A stretch of 64,000 nt of DNA from NCBI RefSeq assembly GCF_932274485.2, contig NC_065880.2, positions 78,673,730 through 78,737,729 of the forward strand, read 5' to 3'. The translations under genes and the position numbers were made by a program. Shown here piece by piece: positions 11,283 through 63,968 of the stretch. The stretch comes from Patella vulgata (Eukaryota; Mollusca; Gastropoda; Patellidae). Each line of letters opens with the position of its first letter. Positions within the stretch are counted from its first letter, which is position 1. The notes beneath the pieces are model-generated. The model had not been told where the DNA came from. It made no database searches and worked only from the letters and a program-made list of their open reading frames with translations.

Positions 11283-11921
11283 TAGCCTCTAAGCCGAGCA
11301 GGCGACGATATTCTCCTCTCGGACCGCTCTGTGATGTCTGAGGGGAAATTAAACCAACTCTTTCTCATATAGAAAGTATAGATGCGTCAGCTATTAGGGC
11401 GGGACAATTACCATTTTTGGTTAAGTGTTTCGTAAAGCGCGCATGAACACATTTATGTGGCAGTTGTGCGCTATAGAAATGTGTAATAATAATAATGTTT
11501 TTCATAAGCAAGGAGCACTAGCCAAAGTATTTCAAGTTCTAGGCTTACAGGAAGATAATTTAAAATTCATTTACGACTGGGCTTCACGAAAGTCATGTCG
11601 TCCGATTTCCTCTTTAGACAGCCACCGATTTAATGTCTTTATCATTATTATAGCTAGTAAGGCCCATATCTGATTACTGTCGTAATCCGAAGAACTTAAC
11701 GTGAAATGAATAACATATAAAAATGTACCCGTGTTGTATCGGTCTATATGATACCCGGTAACTTGGTCTCGCAAGGGAATTTTTTCACTTTATGAGTTGA
11801 GGGTTCTCTCCTTGCTTTTGAAAAACTGACAAACCGAAAGGTGGTAGTTATACGCAACATTTAGATATTTAATATCTACATTCAAATTAAACAAACTATG
11901 TTACGTCGAGCTGAATAAACG
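11283..11921. other. No recognised feature
   Basis: Contains overlapping short frames on both strands (11425-11774), none with a recognisable domain. Confidence 0.4.
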
Positions 11922-12212
11922 ATGCTATGAGGGAAATTTTGCCCGGACAGCGGCACTACGGCCTACTCTTATATCGAATTCCAACTGCCAAGGGATCTTT
12001 TACGTGCACGCCAATGAGTACACGAGACCTCGGTTTTTCGTCCCATCCGAACGACTAGACAGCTTTCCTTGTCAGGCCCTCCGTCCTGCATCACTGACAA
12101 GGGAGAACCACGCCGGAAAATCTGGATGAACTTTCTCGGCCAATGCAGGGATCGAACACCCGACCTCCAGGCCAGCGAGCTAGCGTCTTACCCACTTAGC
12201 CACGTGATCCCC
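11922..12212 (-). repeat. SINE-A copy lacking its 3' tail
   Basis: Minus-strand copy with a complete head ('GTGGCTAAGTGGGTAAGACG', 'GTTCGATCCCTGCATTGG') but truncated on the tail side at 'GCTATGAGGGAAATTTTG'. It ends directly against the Penelope-like fragment. Confidence 0.75.
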
Positions 12213-13080
12213 CTCTATACCTAAGTCATGAGGGATATTTGAATACAGGTTAGTCACATCAAATGATACTAACTTGGTATTTTGATTTGTCGCTGAAGGG
12301 AGATGGTTGAGAAAATCAATTGTGTCTCTTAAATAACTTTTCACATGTTCTGTTAATGGTTTTAAGAGGATGTCTATAAAGTTGCTAAGTCTATGTGTTG
12401 AGCATTGAGGTCCCGCTATTATTGGTCTTAGTTTCAGATCCGTAGGGTGTGGTAATTTGACATAGGCTGAATTTTAGTGTTGACAACCTTCCTTTATATC
12501 TATACTTTTATGAACCTTTGGTAATCCATAGAAGTTACTAGTCTTAGGTTCAAAGTTAGTTAAGTATTCTTGCTCCTTATCTGTAAGGCAGGTAGAGCAA
12601 GAGTTAACTAATCTCTTTAACTTCGAAAATGTTACATTTTCTGACCTGTGGTTTACGTGTTCATAATAATTTGGATCACCAATGTTTGATAACGCAAGGT
12701 TTTTATAATATGTTTTATCCATGATAATAATTGCTCCTCCCTTATCAGCTTCTTTGATAATAATTGACTCATTTTCCGATAATGATTTAATGGGCTTGCG
12801 TTCATTTAGATTTATGTTTGACTTCACATTTGCTGTTTGTTCACAATGTTTTAATTCTTTAATTTGTTCGATTGTACTGTCTAAAATTCTATTTCTCCCT
12901 GCCTTAGGATTAAATTTACTCTTATTACGAACTATTGAATCATCATTGTTTGAATGTGAATTTTCCAAGTCTTCCATTGAATCATTTGGGTCTGGACTAA
13001 AATATTCTAATAGTCTCAATTTTCTAGAAAAATCTTGAATGTCTTTTATGAATTTGAAAGAAATCCATTGTCTTAGATAG
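12213..13080 (-). mobile_element. Penelope-like element, reverse transcriptase fragment
   Basis: The minus-strand translation gives the Penelope-type order: 'IIKEADKGGAIIIMDKTYY', 'NFYGLPKVHKS', 'LRPIIAGPQCSTHRLSNFID', then 'LVSFDVTNLYSNIPHD' (RT motif A). The piece stops before the catalytic motif C, where SINE-A begins, and has no recognisable GIY-YIG domain. It is a broken 5'/central fragment, with at least one interruption of the frame. The apparent start at 13019 is a TTG with no significance. Confidence 0.82.
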
Positions 13081-13335
13081 TAAGATATCCTATACTAGGC
13101 CTAGCTTACAGTTAGAATAGATCGATAAGCTTATATTATATTATATATAGCGGCTTAAATCTATACTCGTGTTTGTTTTAATGATTGTTTAAAAGAATCC
13201 ACATCAAAGTCAAAAGAACGTTTGAATTTCAATTTCATACAAACATGATATTATTACTGATAGATAATTCAGGAAAATTAAAATATAAATCGTAATGTAG
13301 ATAATAATAAAACTAACCATTCATTGCCTTGGAAT
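13081..13335. other. No recognised feature
   Basis: AT-rich, non-coding. Confidence 0.4.
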
Positions 13336-13482
13336 CTAGACGATCGTGGTTGCGTGGTTGTTCAAGCCGTTGATACGGTCGTCTTTGTCTGGCTCCTCCG
13401 AGTCTGCATAAGGCTCAAATTGATATGGATGAACCCTGCCGTCATCCTCAATGACATCTCTTTCGGAATCCTCAAACGACGA
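13336..13482 (-). pseudogene. Possible fossil exon of a P2X7-type zinc-domain protein
   Basis: A 48-codon minus-strand stretch reads 'SSFEDSERDVIEDDGRV' then 'HPYQFEPYADSEEPDKDD' and ends in TAG. The acidic/serine run followed by 'PYxFEP' is typical of first exons of invertebrate proteins with a P2X7 C-terminal-like domain. A stop lies immediately upstream, no ATG is available, and a neighbouring frame offers 'DRLDS' near the end, so if real it is broken. It rests on one short motif. Confidence 0.3.
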
Positions 13483-13958
13483 TTAATTATATGACAAATT
13501 TAACTCGCCTCGAACTCCTACATGTTGTCGCCATTTGGTTAACACTGGTCTTATACCCGTGACGTCACAGCATATGTCAGGGAATTACCGGAAGTCGCCT
13601 CGTATGCTAATTGGATTCCACAAGGCAGGTGCAAAGGGGGATTTCCAATCTAAATATATCGATAACGGAATGACCGATTTTCGTCATTTTCTTTTATTTA
13701 GGAGTTTTAGCATTATTCCTATTCATTTAAAGAAAAGAATTCTAGTCTCAGGTTTATCTTTAAGATAAGTTTTAACGCTGACAAGTTATTGCTTTAATTC
13801 TTCCTAGTGCAAAAACGGAAAATTGGACCTTTTGACTTCCGTTGTCACATAGAAAAAAGGTGAATTTAGCAAGTTTACGTTTTTATAAAAAGGGTGATTA
13901 CTTTCGATCATTTTCAGCATGCTTTCATGATACAAGAATGGCTGCGCATTCACTTTCA
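13483..13958. other. No recognised feature
   Basis: Non-coding; ends with the left target duplication of the SINE-A at 13959. Confidence 0.4.
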
Positions 13959-14322
13959 CTTTTGGGGGGTCACGGTGGGTAAGACGCTGGCTCGCTAGCC
14001 TGGAGGTCGGATGTTCGATCCCTGCAGTGGCCGAGAAAGTTCATCCAGATTTTCCGGCGTGGTTCCCCCTTGTCAGTGATGCAGGACGGAGGGCCTGACA
14101 AGGACAGCTGTCTAGTCATTCGGATGAGAAGAAAAACCGAGGTCCCGTGTACACATTGGCGTGCGCGTAAAAGATCCCTTGACAGTTGGAATTCGATATA
14201 AGAGTAGGCCGTAGTGCAGCTGCCCGGGCAAAATTTCTCTCATAGCACACTGTATGGCGTATGCCCGTCTTCATTAGCCCAGTTCAGAGCAAAACAGTAG
14301 GACGTTAAACCCCATTTTATTT
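13959..14322 (+). repeat. SINE-A, full length, reference copy
   Basis: 364 bp. The tRNA-like head has an A-box-like 'GGTGGGTAAGACGCTGG' and a B-box-like 'GTTCGATCCC', followed by the body ('GAGAAAGTTCATCC', 'GGTCCCGTGTACACATTGGC', 'GATATAAGAGTAGG') and the 3' end 'AGTAGGACGTTAAACCCC'. It is flanked by a perfect 14-bp target duplication, CGCATTCACTTTCA (13945-13958 and 14323-14336), the signature of LINE-mediated insertion, which also implies a fairly recent event. Confidence 0.9.
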
Positions 14323-14469
14323 CGCATTCACTTTCAGTGTAAATGACCTCATTTGACCCAGAATATCTCGAAAACGCCCCAACGGCGGACTGATTACAAC
14401 TCGGCATCGTATTCTACGCTAAAATTTACTCTAGAAAAGTTGGGTCTGATTTTGTGTCTCTTTGATGCC

Positions 14470-14935
14470 CCCCCCCCCCCGACCTAAGCCTCCTGTCAAA
14501 TATAAACCCAATTGGACAAACAATTGATGTAATGAATGAAAACAGTAAAAATGCTATCATATCTTTGAGATGTTTGCACTCAATCAGGATGTGCTTAACT
14601 TTATAGGAACATGAAAATGTATCACCTATACGAGAGCGATACAAAACTTTATATCTCCTGTTGGTTCTGTAGGAGTTTTCCAAGATTTAAAGATTGAAGA
14701 TTTAAAATACTTAAATGGAATTAAAAAGGGTGATTGGGGAAGATGTAACGCAGCTTAGGCAGCAAAATCTGCTTGATTATTCCCCCTTATATCAACGTGA
14801 CTGGGGATCCAGCAAAAGACGACGTCTTTGCAGTGAAACTCGTAAGATAGTAGCAGACGATAAACATGTGCTACTAATGGATGTTCAAACTGTTTTTGCT
14901 TGAAGTGAGGACAGAGAATCAGTAAAGATGATGTG
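14470..14935 (-). mobile_element. LINE RNase H and C-terminal fragment
   Basis: The minus-strand translation shows RNase H pieces 'IFTDSLSSLQA', 'HVYRLLLSYEFHCKDVVFCW' and 'PSHVDIRGNNQADFAA', then downstream 'LYRSRIGDTFSCSYKVKHI' and 'LIECKHL', the usual C-terminal region of I-type LINEs. Stops and small indels break the frame. A C-tract at 14468-14480 marks the left end. Confidence 0.75.
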
Positions 14936-15075
14936 TTGTAATAGATGCGATGATTGAATGAACTCCAACGCCTGAAGAATGGCTTGGGGCTTCCAACGAA
15001 AATGACGATTAATTAAAATTCTTCAATTTTGGATTTCATTTTGAATTTCTGCCATCATGGATTCTGGAAATTCAT

Positions 15076-15175
15076 TTTTATACGCCCACATTTTCATGTG
15101 GACGTATTATGCCGTCGCCCGGGTTTGTCCTTCCGTCCACAATTTGTTTGTGGACATAAAGTAGGGTAGAATTTA
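15076..15175 (+). repeat. TACGCCC element, terminal fragment
   Basis: Only the hairpin end remains: 'TATACGCCCACATTTTCATG' pairing with 'TGTGGACGTA', then 'CCGTCCACAATTTGTTTG'. Confidence 0.65.
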
Positions 15176-15479
15176 TGTTTTGTTGTATATATGTAAATAA
15201 AGTTTATGTAATATATGGTGTATGTTTTTATATCTGCTTGGTGTCTTGGAGTCTAGCCAAGATGTGATGTCCAGTGTGTTGTGTTGTAATTGTGTTTTAA
15301 TGGTTTGCACTGGGTTTACCTGGTTTGCACCTTCTTGTTTCCAACAGCACTTATTTCTTGACATGTGTTTTCTCTGGATTCAGGTATATTTCTTTTTGTT
15401 TTTATAATCTGATCAGGTTCTATCTATCAGTAAATATATTTATTTAGCTTAGGTTTATTTCAGTAGTTTAAGTAATAAT
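15176..15479. other. No recognised feature
   Basis: T-rich sequence with chance frames on both strands; no repeat ends seen. Confidence 0.4.
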
Positions 15480-16240
15480 GGAGATATCCCTCGATTTTGT
15501 TGGTTACCATCGCCACTGTGCTCTGTATATTTTCCACCAAGTTTACATCTTAATCCCAGAGATCTTGATGACCTTGTTGCACAAAATCCTCTCCATTTTA
15601 TTATTACGGAAGATTTCAGTGGTAATCATTCACTTTGGGTTAGTCCAGATGATAACGACTGAGGTAAACAAATAGTGGACTCCGTTTACATTAATAATAT
15701 GTGTTTATTAAATGATGACTCGCTTATCTACATCCTGCCACAGCTTCTTCCCTCGATCTCACCATTTGCTCTCCGGTCCTGTTTTAGGATTTTACATGGA
15801 GGGTAATTGAAGATCTGTGTGGATGTGACCACTTTCCTATCTTAAATGATAATAAAGGCCCTTCTCCGGTCGAAATACCTTAGAGGTTGATGTTGATATG
15901 TGTAAGCTATTTAATGTTATTTAATAAAAGTTAAATTTGTTAAAATCAATACAGTTTTAGTCTTAAAAAAGGTATGGACTATAGTTTATAACACCATTTT
16001 TCTAGGATTAACTCTGGATTAGCGGCAAAATTTGACATCAAAGCCTGCCGGCTAAGTGGGAACACCCCATCAATTCCCCTACCGCATCCAAGTCGGTATG
16101 GGATAGGACTCGAAGGATTAAGGGTAAAAGTAGTGCATTATCAGTTAACATTGCTAATTCTCTGGCCAGTACATTTTCATTCAATTCATCATCCAATTTT
16201 TCCTCTGGTAAATTTCACCTACACATTATTTTTATAAAAT
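15480..16240 (+). mobile_element. LINE endonuclease-domain fragment
   Basis: Plus-strand translation, with shifts of frame, gives an apurinic-endonuclease LINE pattern: 'LDDLVAQNPLHFIITEDFSG' with 'NHSLW', 'CLLNDDS', 'SLDLTICSPVLF', 'DFTWRVIEDLCGCDHFP', then 'SKSVWDRTRRIKGKSS' from the linker before the RT domain. This is the 5' half of the same kind of LINE whose RNase H part is at 14470 and 5240. Decayed, with no intact frame. Confidence 0.72.
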
Positions 16241-16269
16241 AAAAGTCTGGTTTTATCCAGACACCACAT

Positions 16270-16640
16270 AATACAGCTTGGACACCGGTCTCCATTTACA
16301 GATAAAGATCATATTTATTGTTTCAAAATCCAGAAAATATCACAATTATTCAAATCCAGAAAATTATATCACACCATATCAAATGTCATTGATTAGTTTA
16401 CAATTCCGCAAATCCATAGATATTGATCAAATCCATAGAATCGTTCACAATTGACCAATCCCATAGATTGGTTGTGAATTGATCAAATCCATAGGTTATT
16501 TCTGATTTTAGCAAATCAATGCATTAGTTCACAATGTATCAAATCCATAGATTCGTTCACAATTTTTCAAATATAACTATTAGTAAGTTAACAATTGATC
16601 AAATCCATACATTACATTAGTATCACAATTGTTCTGGTTA
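16270..16640. repeat. Degenerate minisatellite
   Basis: About seven diverged units of 40-50 bp built on 'TTCACAATTGATCAAATCCATAGATT'-like sequence. It starts about 160 bp beyond the stop codon of gene 1 and so may lie in or just past its 3' UTR. Confidence 0.65.
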
Positions 16641-16759
16641 AATATCCCCAGTAAGTGTATAAAATAAAACCAGAAAAATAAATATTTTATCTTTCAGACT
16701 AAAAACATCTGTATGCTACTGGTGATATGTTACTCATACTTTAAAATACCAATTATCTT

Positions 16760-16765
16760 TTTATT
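16760..16765 (-). promoter_or_regulatory. Candidate polyadenylation signal of gene 1
   Basis: AATAAA on the minus strand, 33 bases beyond the gene 1 stop codon. Position and sequence fit, but the motif is common in AT-rich DNA. Confidence 0.45.
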
Positions 16766-16797
16766 GGGACAATTATCTATCTCTTCTGGTACTTGTT

Positions 16798-35859
<19,062 letters not shown>

Positions 35860-36356
35860 TTTGTATGACAACCCAAACAGATGGGTTATATATAATTGAT
35901 ATAAAAGTAACTAATACAGCACCACAAAAAGATGGTTTAAAGTCTAATGATGATAACAGAGATAATAATAGGTTATCTTATTCAAATAACTGTAATTTCA
36001 TATTTTGATTTTAACCCTTTAGCTCTTAGTCCATCCAATCATGTGCACAGCTGTGACGCACGAATAGCGGTGCTATAATACGGAAGGCTATTCCCATATC
36101 TCAGGTGGTTTGTGGGAGTCTAAGGAACCGCTGTTTCAGTCCGTTCAGGGATGTACCAGTATTAATATATCACTTTTCTCTAATTTTCTTCAAGGAACTG
36201 GGGTAGTCAATATTTACATGTACCAAGATCTAAAGGCAGTGTGGAAGGTAGCAGTTTCTACTCTAGATCTTTAGATGTGGGACTCCATAAATTTCATCCT
36301 TATTACCTGTACTTGTCAAACAATTCCAGGAAATTTTCTAAAAAATGCTGTCCTGT
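35860..36356. other. Upstream region of gene 1
   Basis: No CpG-rich promoter is evident. An AT-rich stretch at about 35885-35905 contains TATA-like words on the minus strand, too close to the ATG to rank above chance. No other feature seen. Confidence 0.3.
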
Positions 36357-36832
36357 CACCCGATTAGATTTTATTACATACTTCGAGAAGGTATTTGTTG
36401 AGTAATAAAACCTTCTAGTAGTTTATCGAGGGCTGGCCGTCCTTACCGCACGGTACAAATAAAACCTTCTAGTAGTTTATCGACGTTTGGGTGCTTCCGG
36501 AGTCCAAAATGGCCGCTTTATATAAATGAGAATTTTGGGGATAACTAACCCGAACCCTATTCCTTTTTAAAAGACTGAACTTGGGTCTAATTTAGTTTTT
36601 ACTTCTCTTAAAATGGTTAGGGTTAGGGTTCGGGTTTAGTATTCCCCTAAATACTCATTTGTATAAAGCGGCCATTTTGGTATGAGTTCTGGCTTGTTCT
36701 GGAATTTGTTGCTTCTAGTGGTGATAATATTTGTACCGTGCGGTAAGAACGGCCAGCCCTCGATAAACTACTAGAAGGTTTTATTACTCAACAAACACCT
36801 TCTCGAAGTATGTAATAAAATCTAATCGGGTG
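36357..36832. mobile_element. Fold-back MITE with 7-bp target duplication
   Basis: 476 bp. Outer arms of about 100 bp (36357-36462 and 36730-36832, starting CACCCGATTAGATTTTATT) are near-perfect reverse complements and are flanked by GTCCTGT (36350-36356, 36833-36839). Inner arms ('CCAAAATGGCCGCTTTATA' and complement) pair too. The left outer arm holds an extra 40-bp duplication ('AAACCTTCTAGTAGTTTATC' twice). The loop side holds two TTAGGG units, which are part of the palindrome and not a telomere. Non-coding. Confidence 0.88.
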
Positions 36833-37095
36833 GTCCTGTAGAGTGACTACAAGGTTTAGATAACAGGGGCAATAACTCTGCAAATAATTGATGCTCAACA
36901 TTTTGATTAGATTCAGGCCTATGATTATTTGAACAAGCTCAAAAAGTTTGAAAAACATTCTCAAAAATACTGACATGTAATATGATTACAAGGAGATGTA
37001 AGAAATCCATGTTATTTCACAACAAGTACCTTTATTAATTTTACATAGGTTTATAAATATATAATAAACTTATGTATTCTTACACAACCAAAACA

Positions 37096-37294
37096 TCTAT
37101 ATATATATTTGTGACTGTCGTTTGTCTGTCTGTCTGTCTGTTCGGGGTTGGCGGCTACACTAGGTCTGCCCCGAGTCTGGAATTTGGGGTATAGGGGTAG
37201 CTCGGACCGGGGAGTAACATAGGCCAGGTGGCGTTATTCTACCACTTCCGGTTTCGGAGTTATGACCCCCGAGCGAAGCCGGGTATCCTGCTAG
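37096..37294 (+). mobile_element. Short non-autonomous Helitron
   Basis: Begins TC ('TCTATATATATATTTGTGAC'), contains a (TGTC)n run, and ends with a GC hairpin ('CCCCGAGCGAAGCCGGG') followed by TATCCTGCTAG. It is flanked by A on the left and T on the right, the Helitron A/T insertion rule. 199 bp, no Rep/helicase. Confidence 0.75.
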
Positions 37295-40055
37295 TAATTA
37301 ATACTTGTTAGGCCAAGAAAAACAATACCTGTGAAAAATATCGCTGGTTGGAAAAACTTTTCCTTTTTTTGCCGAAATTAGACTAACATTATTATTTTAT
37401 TGGTACATCCGACAAGAAATCTCGATTTCATAATATCATTTTACATTACCAGGCTAGAAATATAGTCTACCTATTGGTCCCTATGTTAGAATCAATTCAT
37501 GGGAAAGAGAAAACACATGCTTTTTTTTAAAGTGAATCGAAGAACAATTTGCAGATGGCTAAAAATAAGATTTAGTTCCGAAGGGTCCCTACTTTCTTTG
37601 TTAACATCTTTTTTTTTTCAAGGGGTTTGTATTATCTATTTTCTAGCTTAATTACTGAGTAGTGTCATGCAACTAATACCGAAATTTCAGAGTTGGAATT
37701 TGTCAACAGAAAATCACGTCAAGACCAAGATATAGGAAATGGGAGAATTATTTTTAGGGTCGACGAATTTGACTAAAATAAATAATGTCGATCAGGTAAC
37801 TATAAACACAGGGGCCTTATTTACGAAAACTTAAACTAAAATGCAGCATTTTCATTGGCTTACAGTTAAAATTTCCATTTAGATTTTAACCCTCAACCAT
37901 TGAATCTTTAAAATATTTTAGTTTTCGTGAATAAGGTCCCAGGTATTTGTTTTTAGTTTGGCCTTATGAAATATGATAGGCTGGTATATGTATCAATATG
38001 ATAAAAAAAACTGTTTTATTCTGGTACAAGTGGTTTTACTCCAACATAAAGATATTCACAGAACTTTATTACCAAAAATAGTTTGTTACAAGCAGTAAAT
38101 TTTAACCCATTAAATAATAAAAATATAAAATAGTGGTACACATTTTAAAAAAGATTAAGTACAGGTATATATAAAGCAATAACAAATTATCAACTTCCTG
38201 ATGAAAAATAGTTTGTGATTAGCAGTAAATCTTAAAACATAAATTCTAAAATAGACATGAAGAGCCCCTGGGAAGACGATCTAAGTCACTTTTTCAACGA
38301 ACCCCAGTTAAATAGCGCCATCTGGTAGCAAATTGTATAAGCTTTCTGTGGAACAATCATTTTGAAGTTGTAATTAAACCCACTCGTTGTTCTGTTCCGT
38401 CAAGCATTCTCGTCTAAAAGTCTGTTTTGCCTTTTATGCGAAAATACAAAAATGTGACTTCGATCGTTCTTCCCCTGGACTCTTCACATTTCAAAAAGAC
38501 AGAATAACAAATTATCAGCTTCATGACATTTATTAAACATGTAAAGCATCTTAACAAAACAAATGTTTTATACCCTTTTAAATTTCCCACAAACAAAGAA
38601 TGTTCAATGCAACCGACCAACTTTTGTTCAAAAGAGACAGATGATGCTGTCACATGATTGACTAAAAACATCACATGATCACAAAGTGGAGACATCAGCC
38701 ATTTCTGTACCACATTATCATTAGTGAAAGAAATCCCGATTGGATGTTTATATAAAATGTTTCGCTCTTTATTGAAATTTAACGGAAATGAGACCAACAC
38801 AAACATTTGCTGGCCGAAGAATGTTTTTAAAATCTAACAAGTTTGATCTTGCACACATTGTTTGGGCTAAATTTTGTCGGAAAACATTGTTCGGGCTGAC
38901 AAAATTTTGTCGGAAAACATTGTTCGGCCAACAAATATTAGTTGGTCGGCCGTGGGCTAAAGTTATTAATCTCTAATCTGGTGGTTAGTTATTATGCATT
39001 AGTTAGTCTATTCATGGACTTTCCCAGATACAAATGGTGTTGCTAGCTATGATATGTAACAATGTTTCTAGCTATGATATGTAACAATGTTTCTAGCTAT
39101 GATATGTAACAATGTTTCTAGCTATGATATGTAACAATGTTTCTAGCTATGATATGTGAAAGATATAAGTTAAGGATATAGTTCTTCTTACAGTACATTT
39201 GCATTTTTTAGATCACTAAAATTACTCCTATATATGTAAACAATTTTATGTTCCTGACTTCAATTTGAATTGTAACAACGTCAATCTTATGTCTTCCTTA
39301 TTATATTTTATCTTTTACTAAACTATCATTTGTGCTTGATTACGACCAGAGAACACTTAATAAACACAAAAACATTCTAAGGAACACAGATACTATTTTA
39401 ATTAAAGCGATGCTTCGTTGAGAACCCCTCAACGTTATCAAGCAAAGGAGGACATTTATTGATACATTGTGCTATATGTTTAACAAACCAGTCTATGTTT
39501 TCTATATAAATTTTATATCCAACAGAGAATTCAAAACACAATTTAATTTTATATTAATAATTAGTTACAAGGTAAGATCCCTTTTAATCGAGTTTCATAA
39601 AAAATTAAATTTGCTAAAATCATTGAAGATATACTATCTAGTTAACAAAATATATATATTGTTATATTCTAAAATCAAATTAAAAATGTGTGCTCTAGCA
39701 TCATAAGTACAACAAAGTGAGTATCTATAAATATAGGATTATCATAAAAAATGTTCTTAGAAATAAAACAAACAACTTTCTAATATACATGTGAACTACG
39801 AAATATTATTTAAAATATTAAAATTAACAATACACTAAGGTTACTTCATAGGTTAATGACTGTATCCCTTTATATCACAATATTATTAAATTCTCTAAAT
39901 CACTAAAAACAATACCAGTGTAAAAATGGTTCAATTACGTATTCAATTGTATACAAAGTGCATATTTACAAAGTTGTGAAAGATATGTTTTAAGTACATT
40001 TTAGCATAGATTAAGCCGTGAAAAAATTTGAGCATTGGCTTTAATTCTGCTATTT
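37295..40055. other. Intergenic gap between the two GH31 genes
   Basis: No coding exon recognised. It contains a 25-bp tandem repeat at about 39040-39170 (five units of 'TTTCTAGCTATGATATGTAA') and a duplicated 'AAATTTTGTCGGAAAACATT' at 38868-38935. Frames such as 38414-38806 show no domain. Confidence 0.5.
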
Positions 40056-62466
<22,411 letters not shown>

Positions 62467-62565
62467 CTAGAGATAAATTAAAAATACATGTAAATCAATA
62501 TTTGAAAGAATAGACATATTTGTATATTATCACTTAGAGAAACAACCCATCCAATCAACCCTTTC

Positions 62566-62868
62566 AGAAATATGGAGCCACAGGGTCTAAGTGAGTAAGA
62601 CTCTGGCTAGCTAATCTGGAGATTGCAGGTTTTCTTTCAGAGTTGGCCGAGGAAGTTCACTGAGATTTTCCGGCAAGGTTTCCCCCTTGTCTAGTCATTC
62701 AGATGAGACAGAAAAACAAGGTCACATGTACATATTGGCACATTGAATTTGATATTTAGTAGGCTGTAGCTACACTGCCCAGGCAAAATTTCCCTCATAG
62801 CACACTGTATGGTGTATGCCCATCTTCAGTAGCCCAGTCAGAGCAGAACAGTAGGACGTTTAACCCCT
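62566..62868 (+). repeat. SINE-A, diverged
   Basis: 'GAGCCACAGGGTCTAAGTGA', 'GACTCTGGCTAGCTAATCTG', 'TTTCCCTCATAGCACACTG', 'GTAGGACGTTTAACCCC'; internal deletions. Confidence 0.7.
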
Positions 62869-62912
62869 TTTGGTTATAATGGTTTTACTAAAAAGTATAA
62901 GATTTAACAAAG

Positions 62913-63007
62913 AGAGAGAGAGATAGAGAGAGAGAGAGACTGAAAAATGGGTTTAACATCCACTCGACAATAGCTTACCTTAAGTTCCTGAATAACATAT
63001 GGTACAA
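62913..63007 (-). repeat. SINE-B, split by a hAT element
   Basis: (GA)n tail, 'ATGGGTTTAACATCCACTCG', 'GAATAACATATGGTACAA'; continues at 63977-64000 ('TATATTTCATTAATTTGC'). Confidence 0.75.
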
Positions 63008-63968
63008 TAGGGCTGTACGATATTGCAAAAAGGGACGATATCGATATTGGCATTTTTTTCAACGATATAGTTAAATATCGCGATATTTAATAATAATGTC
63101 ACTTTGCTATTAAATAAATTAAATATAAATGCATTAAAGCTGACTACTGTGTGAGTAAGAATTGTGGGTAAGAATTGCTTTATTCATACACTTTAAATTT
63201 TGTTTTTTTTTATGATATAGATTTATTAAAATGAACAAAACAACATCCTTTTTGGATAAAAAATAAATACAACCGCTGATGTTTAAAAAGCGTCTGCTTG
63301 TGACCTTGTGTAAGAAAATTCGCAAATATCACGTGCAGTGGAAGTAAGTATATGCGATCTTCAAGTCTTGTATTGTAAGTTCAAACAGTTTAACAAATAC
63401 TAAATGATCCGGACTATCTTCCATTCAAGCATTCGATTGGCTGCGGTATTCCTGGCCTAACAGTGACAGTAATCTATTTATAGATCGTTTTATTCTTGCT
63501 TTCAGAAATTAAGTTTCATAGAGTTTTCTAAAAATATTTGTTTTCTAAAAATATGACAACCTATTTATAGCTTGGTAATTAGCCGTGGTAGTGGGAAATT
63601 ACAGGCGTTTAATAGGCCTAAGCTTTACACGTAGTAACAACTGACAATTTATTGTCGACTAAAAACAAAGTAAAAGTAACGCATAGACGATGCAGTGAAA
63701 AACGGCTGCGGACACCGCGCAAGTGTTTTCAACATTTAACGATTCTCAAAACATTAGTTTTATTATAGTTTATTGCCGTTGGCTAATTTCCACTGCTGTA
63801 TAGTGTATTTATTATCTATTTTAATGATAATTTTTTTCGATATTTGAAGTTTTTGGCGATATTCGATAAACTACTATATCGACGATTTTTGGCCACATGA
63901 TATCGTAGTTGGGTCTGAAAATACCATATCGTGATAAATGACTATATCGAGAATATCGTACAGCCCTA
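63008..63968. mobile_element. Non-autonomous hAT element
   Basis: Terminal inverted repeats 'TAGGGCTGTACGATAT' on both sides and a perfect 8-bp target duplication TGGTACAA (63000-63007, 63969-63976). The subterminal 'CGATATCG'/'TATCGCGATA' words are typical of animal hAT MITEs with TAGGGCTG ends. 961 bp, no transposase. Confidence 0.9.

Noticed and set aside
12721-13038. 105-codon plus-strand frame
   Set aside because: Antisense shadow of the Penelope-like reverse transcriptase on the minus strand.
13964-14040. tRNA gene
   Set aside because: A/B-box-like sequence belongs to a SINE head with target duplication; no tRNA cloverleaf expected to be functional.
35860-35871. Start of gene 1 at 35871 (four codons earlier)
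   Set aside because: The codon there is TTG; the first in-frame ATG is at 35859 and gives a normal cytosolic tail.
36610-36640. Telomeric repeat
   Set aside because: Only two TTAGGG units, part of the fold-back element's inner arm.
38414-38806. 130-codon minus-strand frame between the two genes
   Set aside because: No domain, no signal of conservation with any other part of the window, AT-rich codon use like non-coding DNA here.
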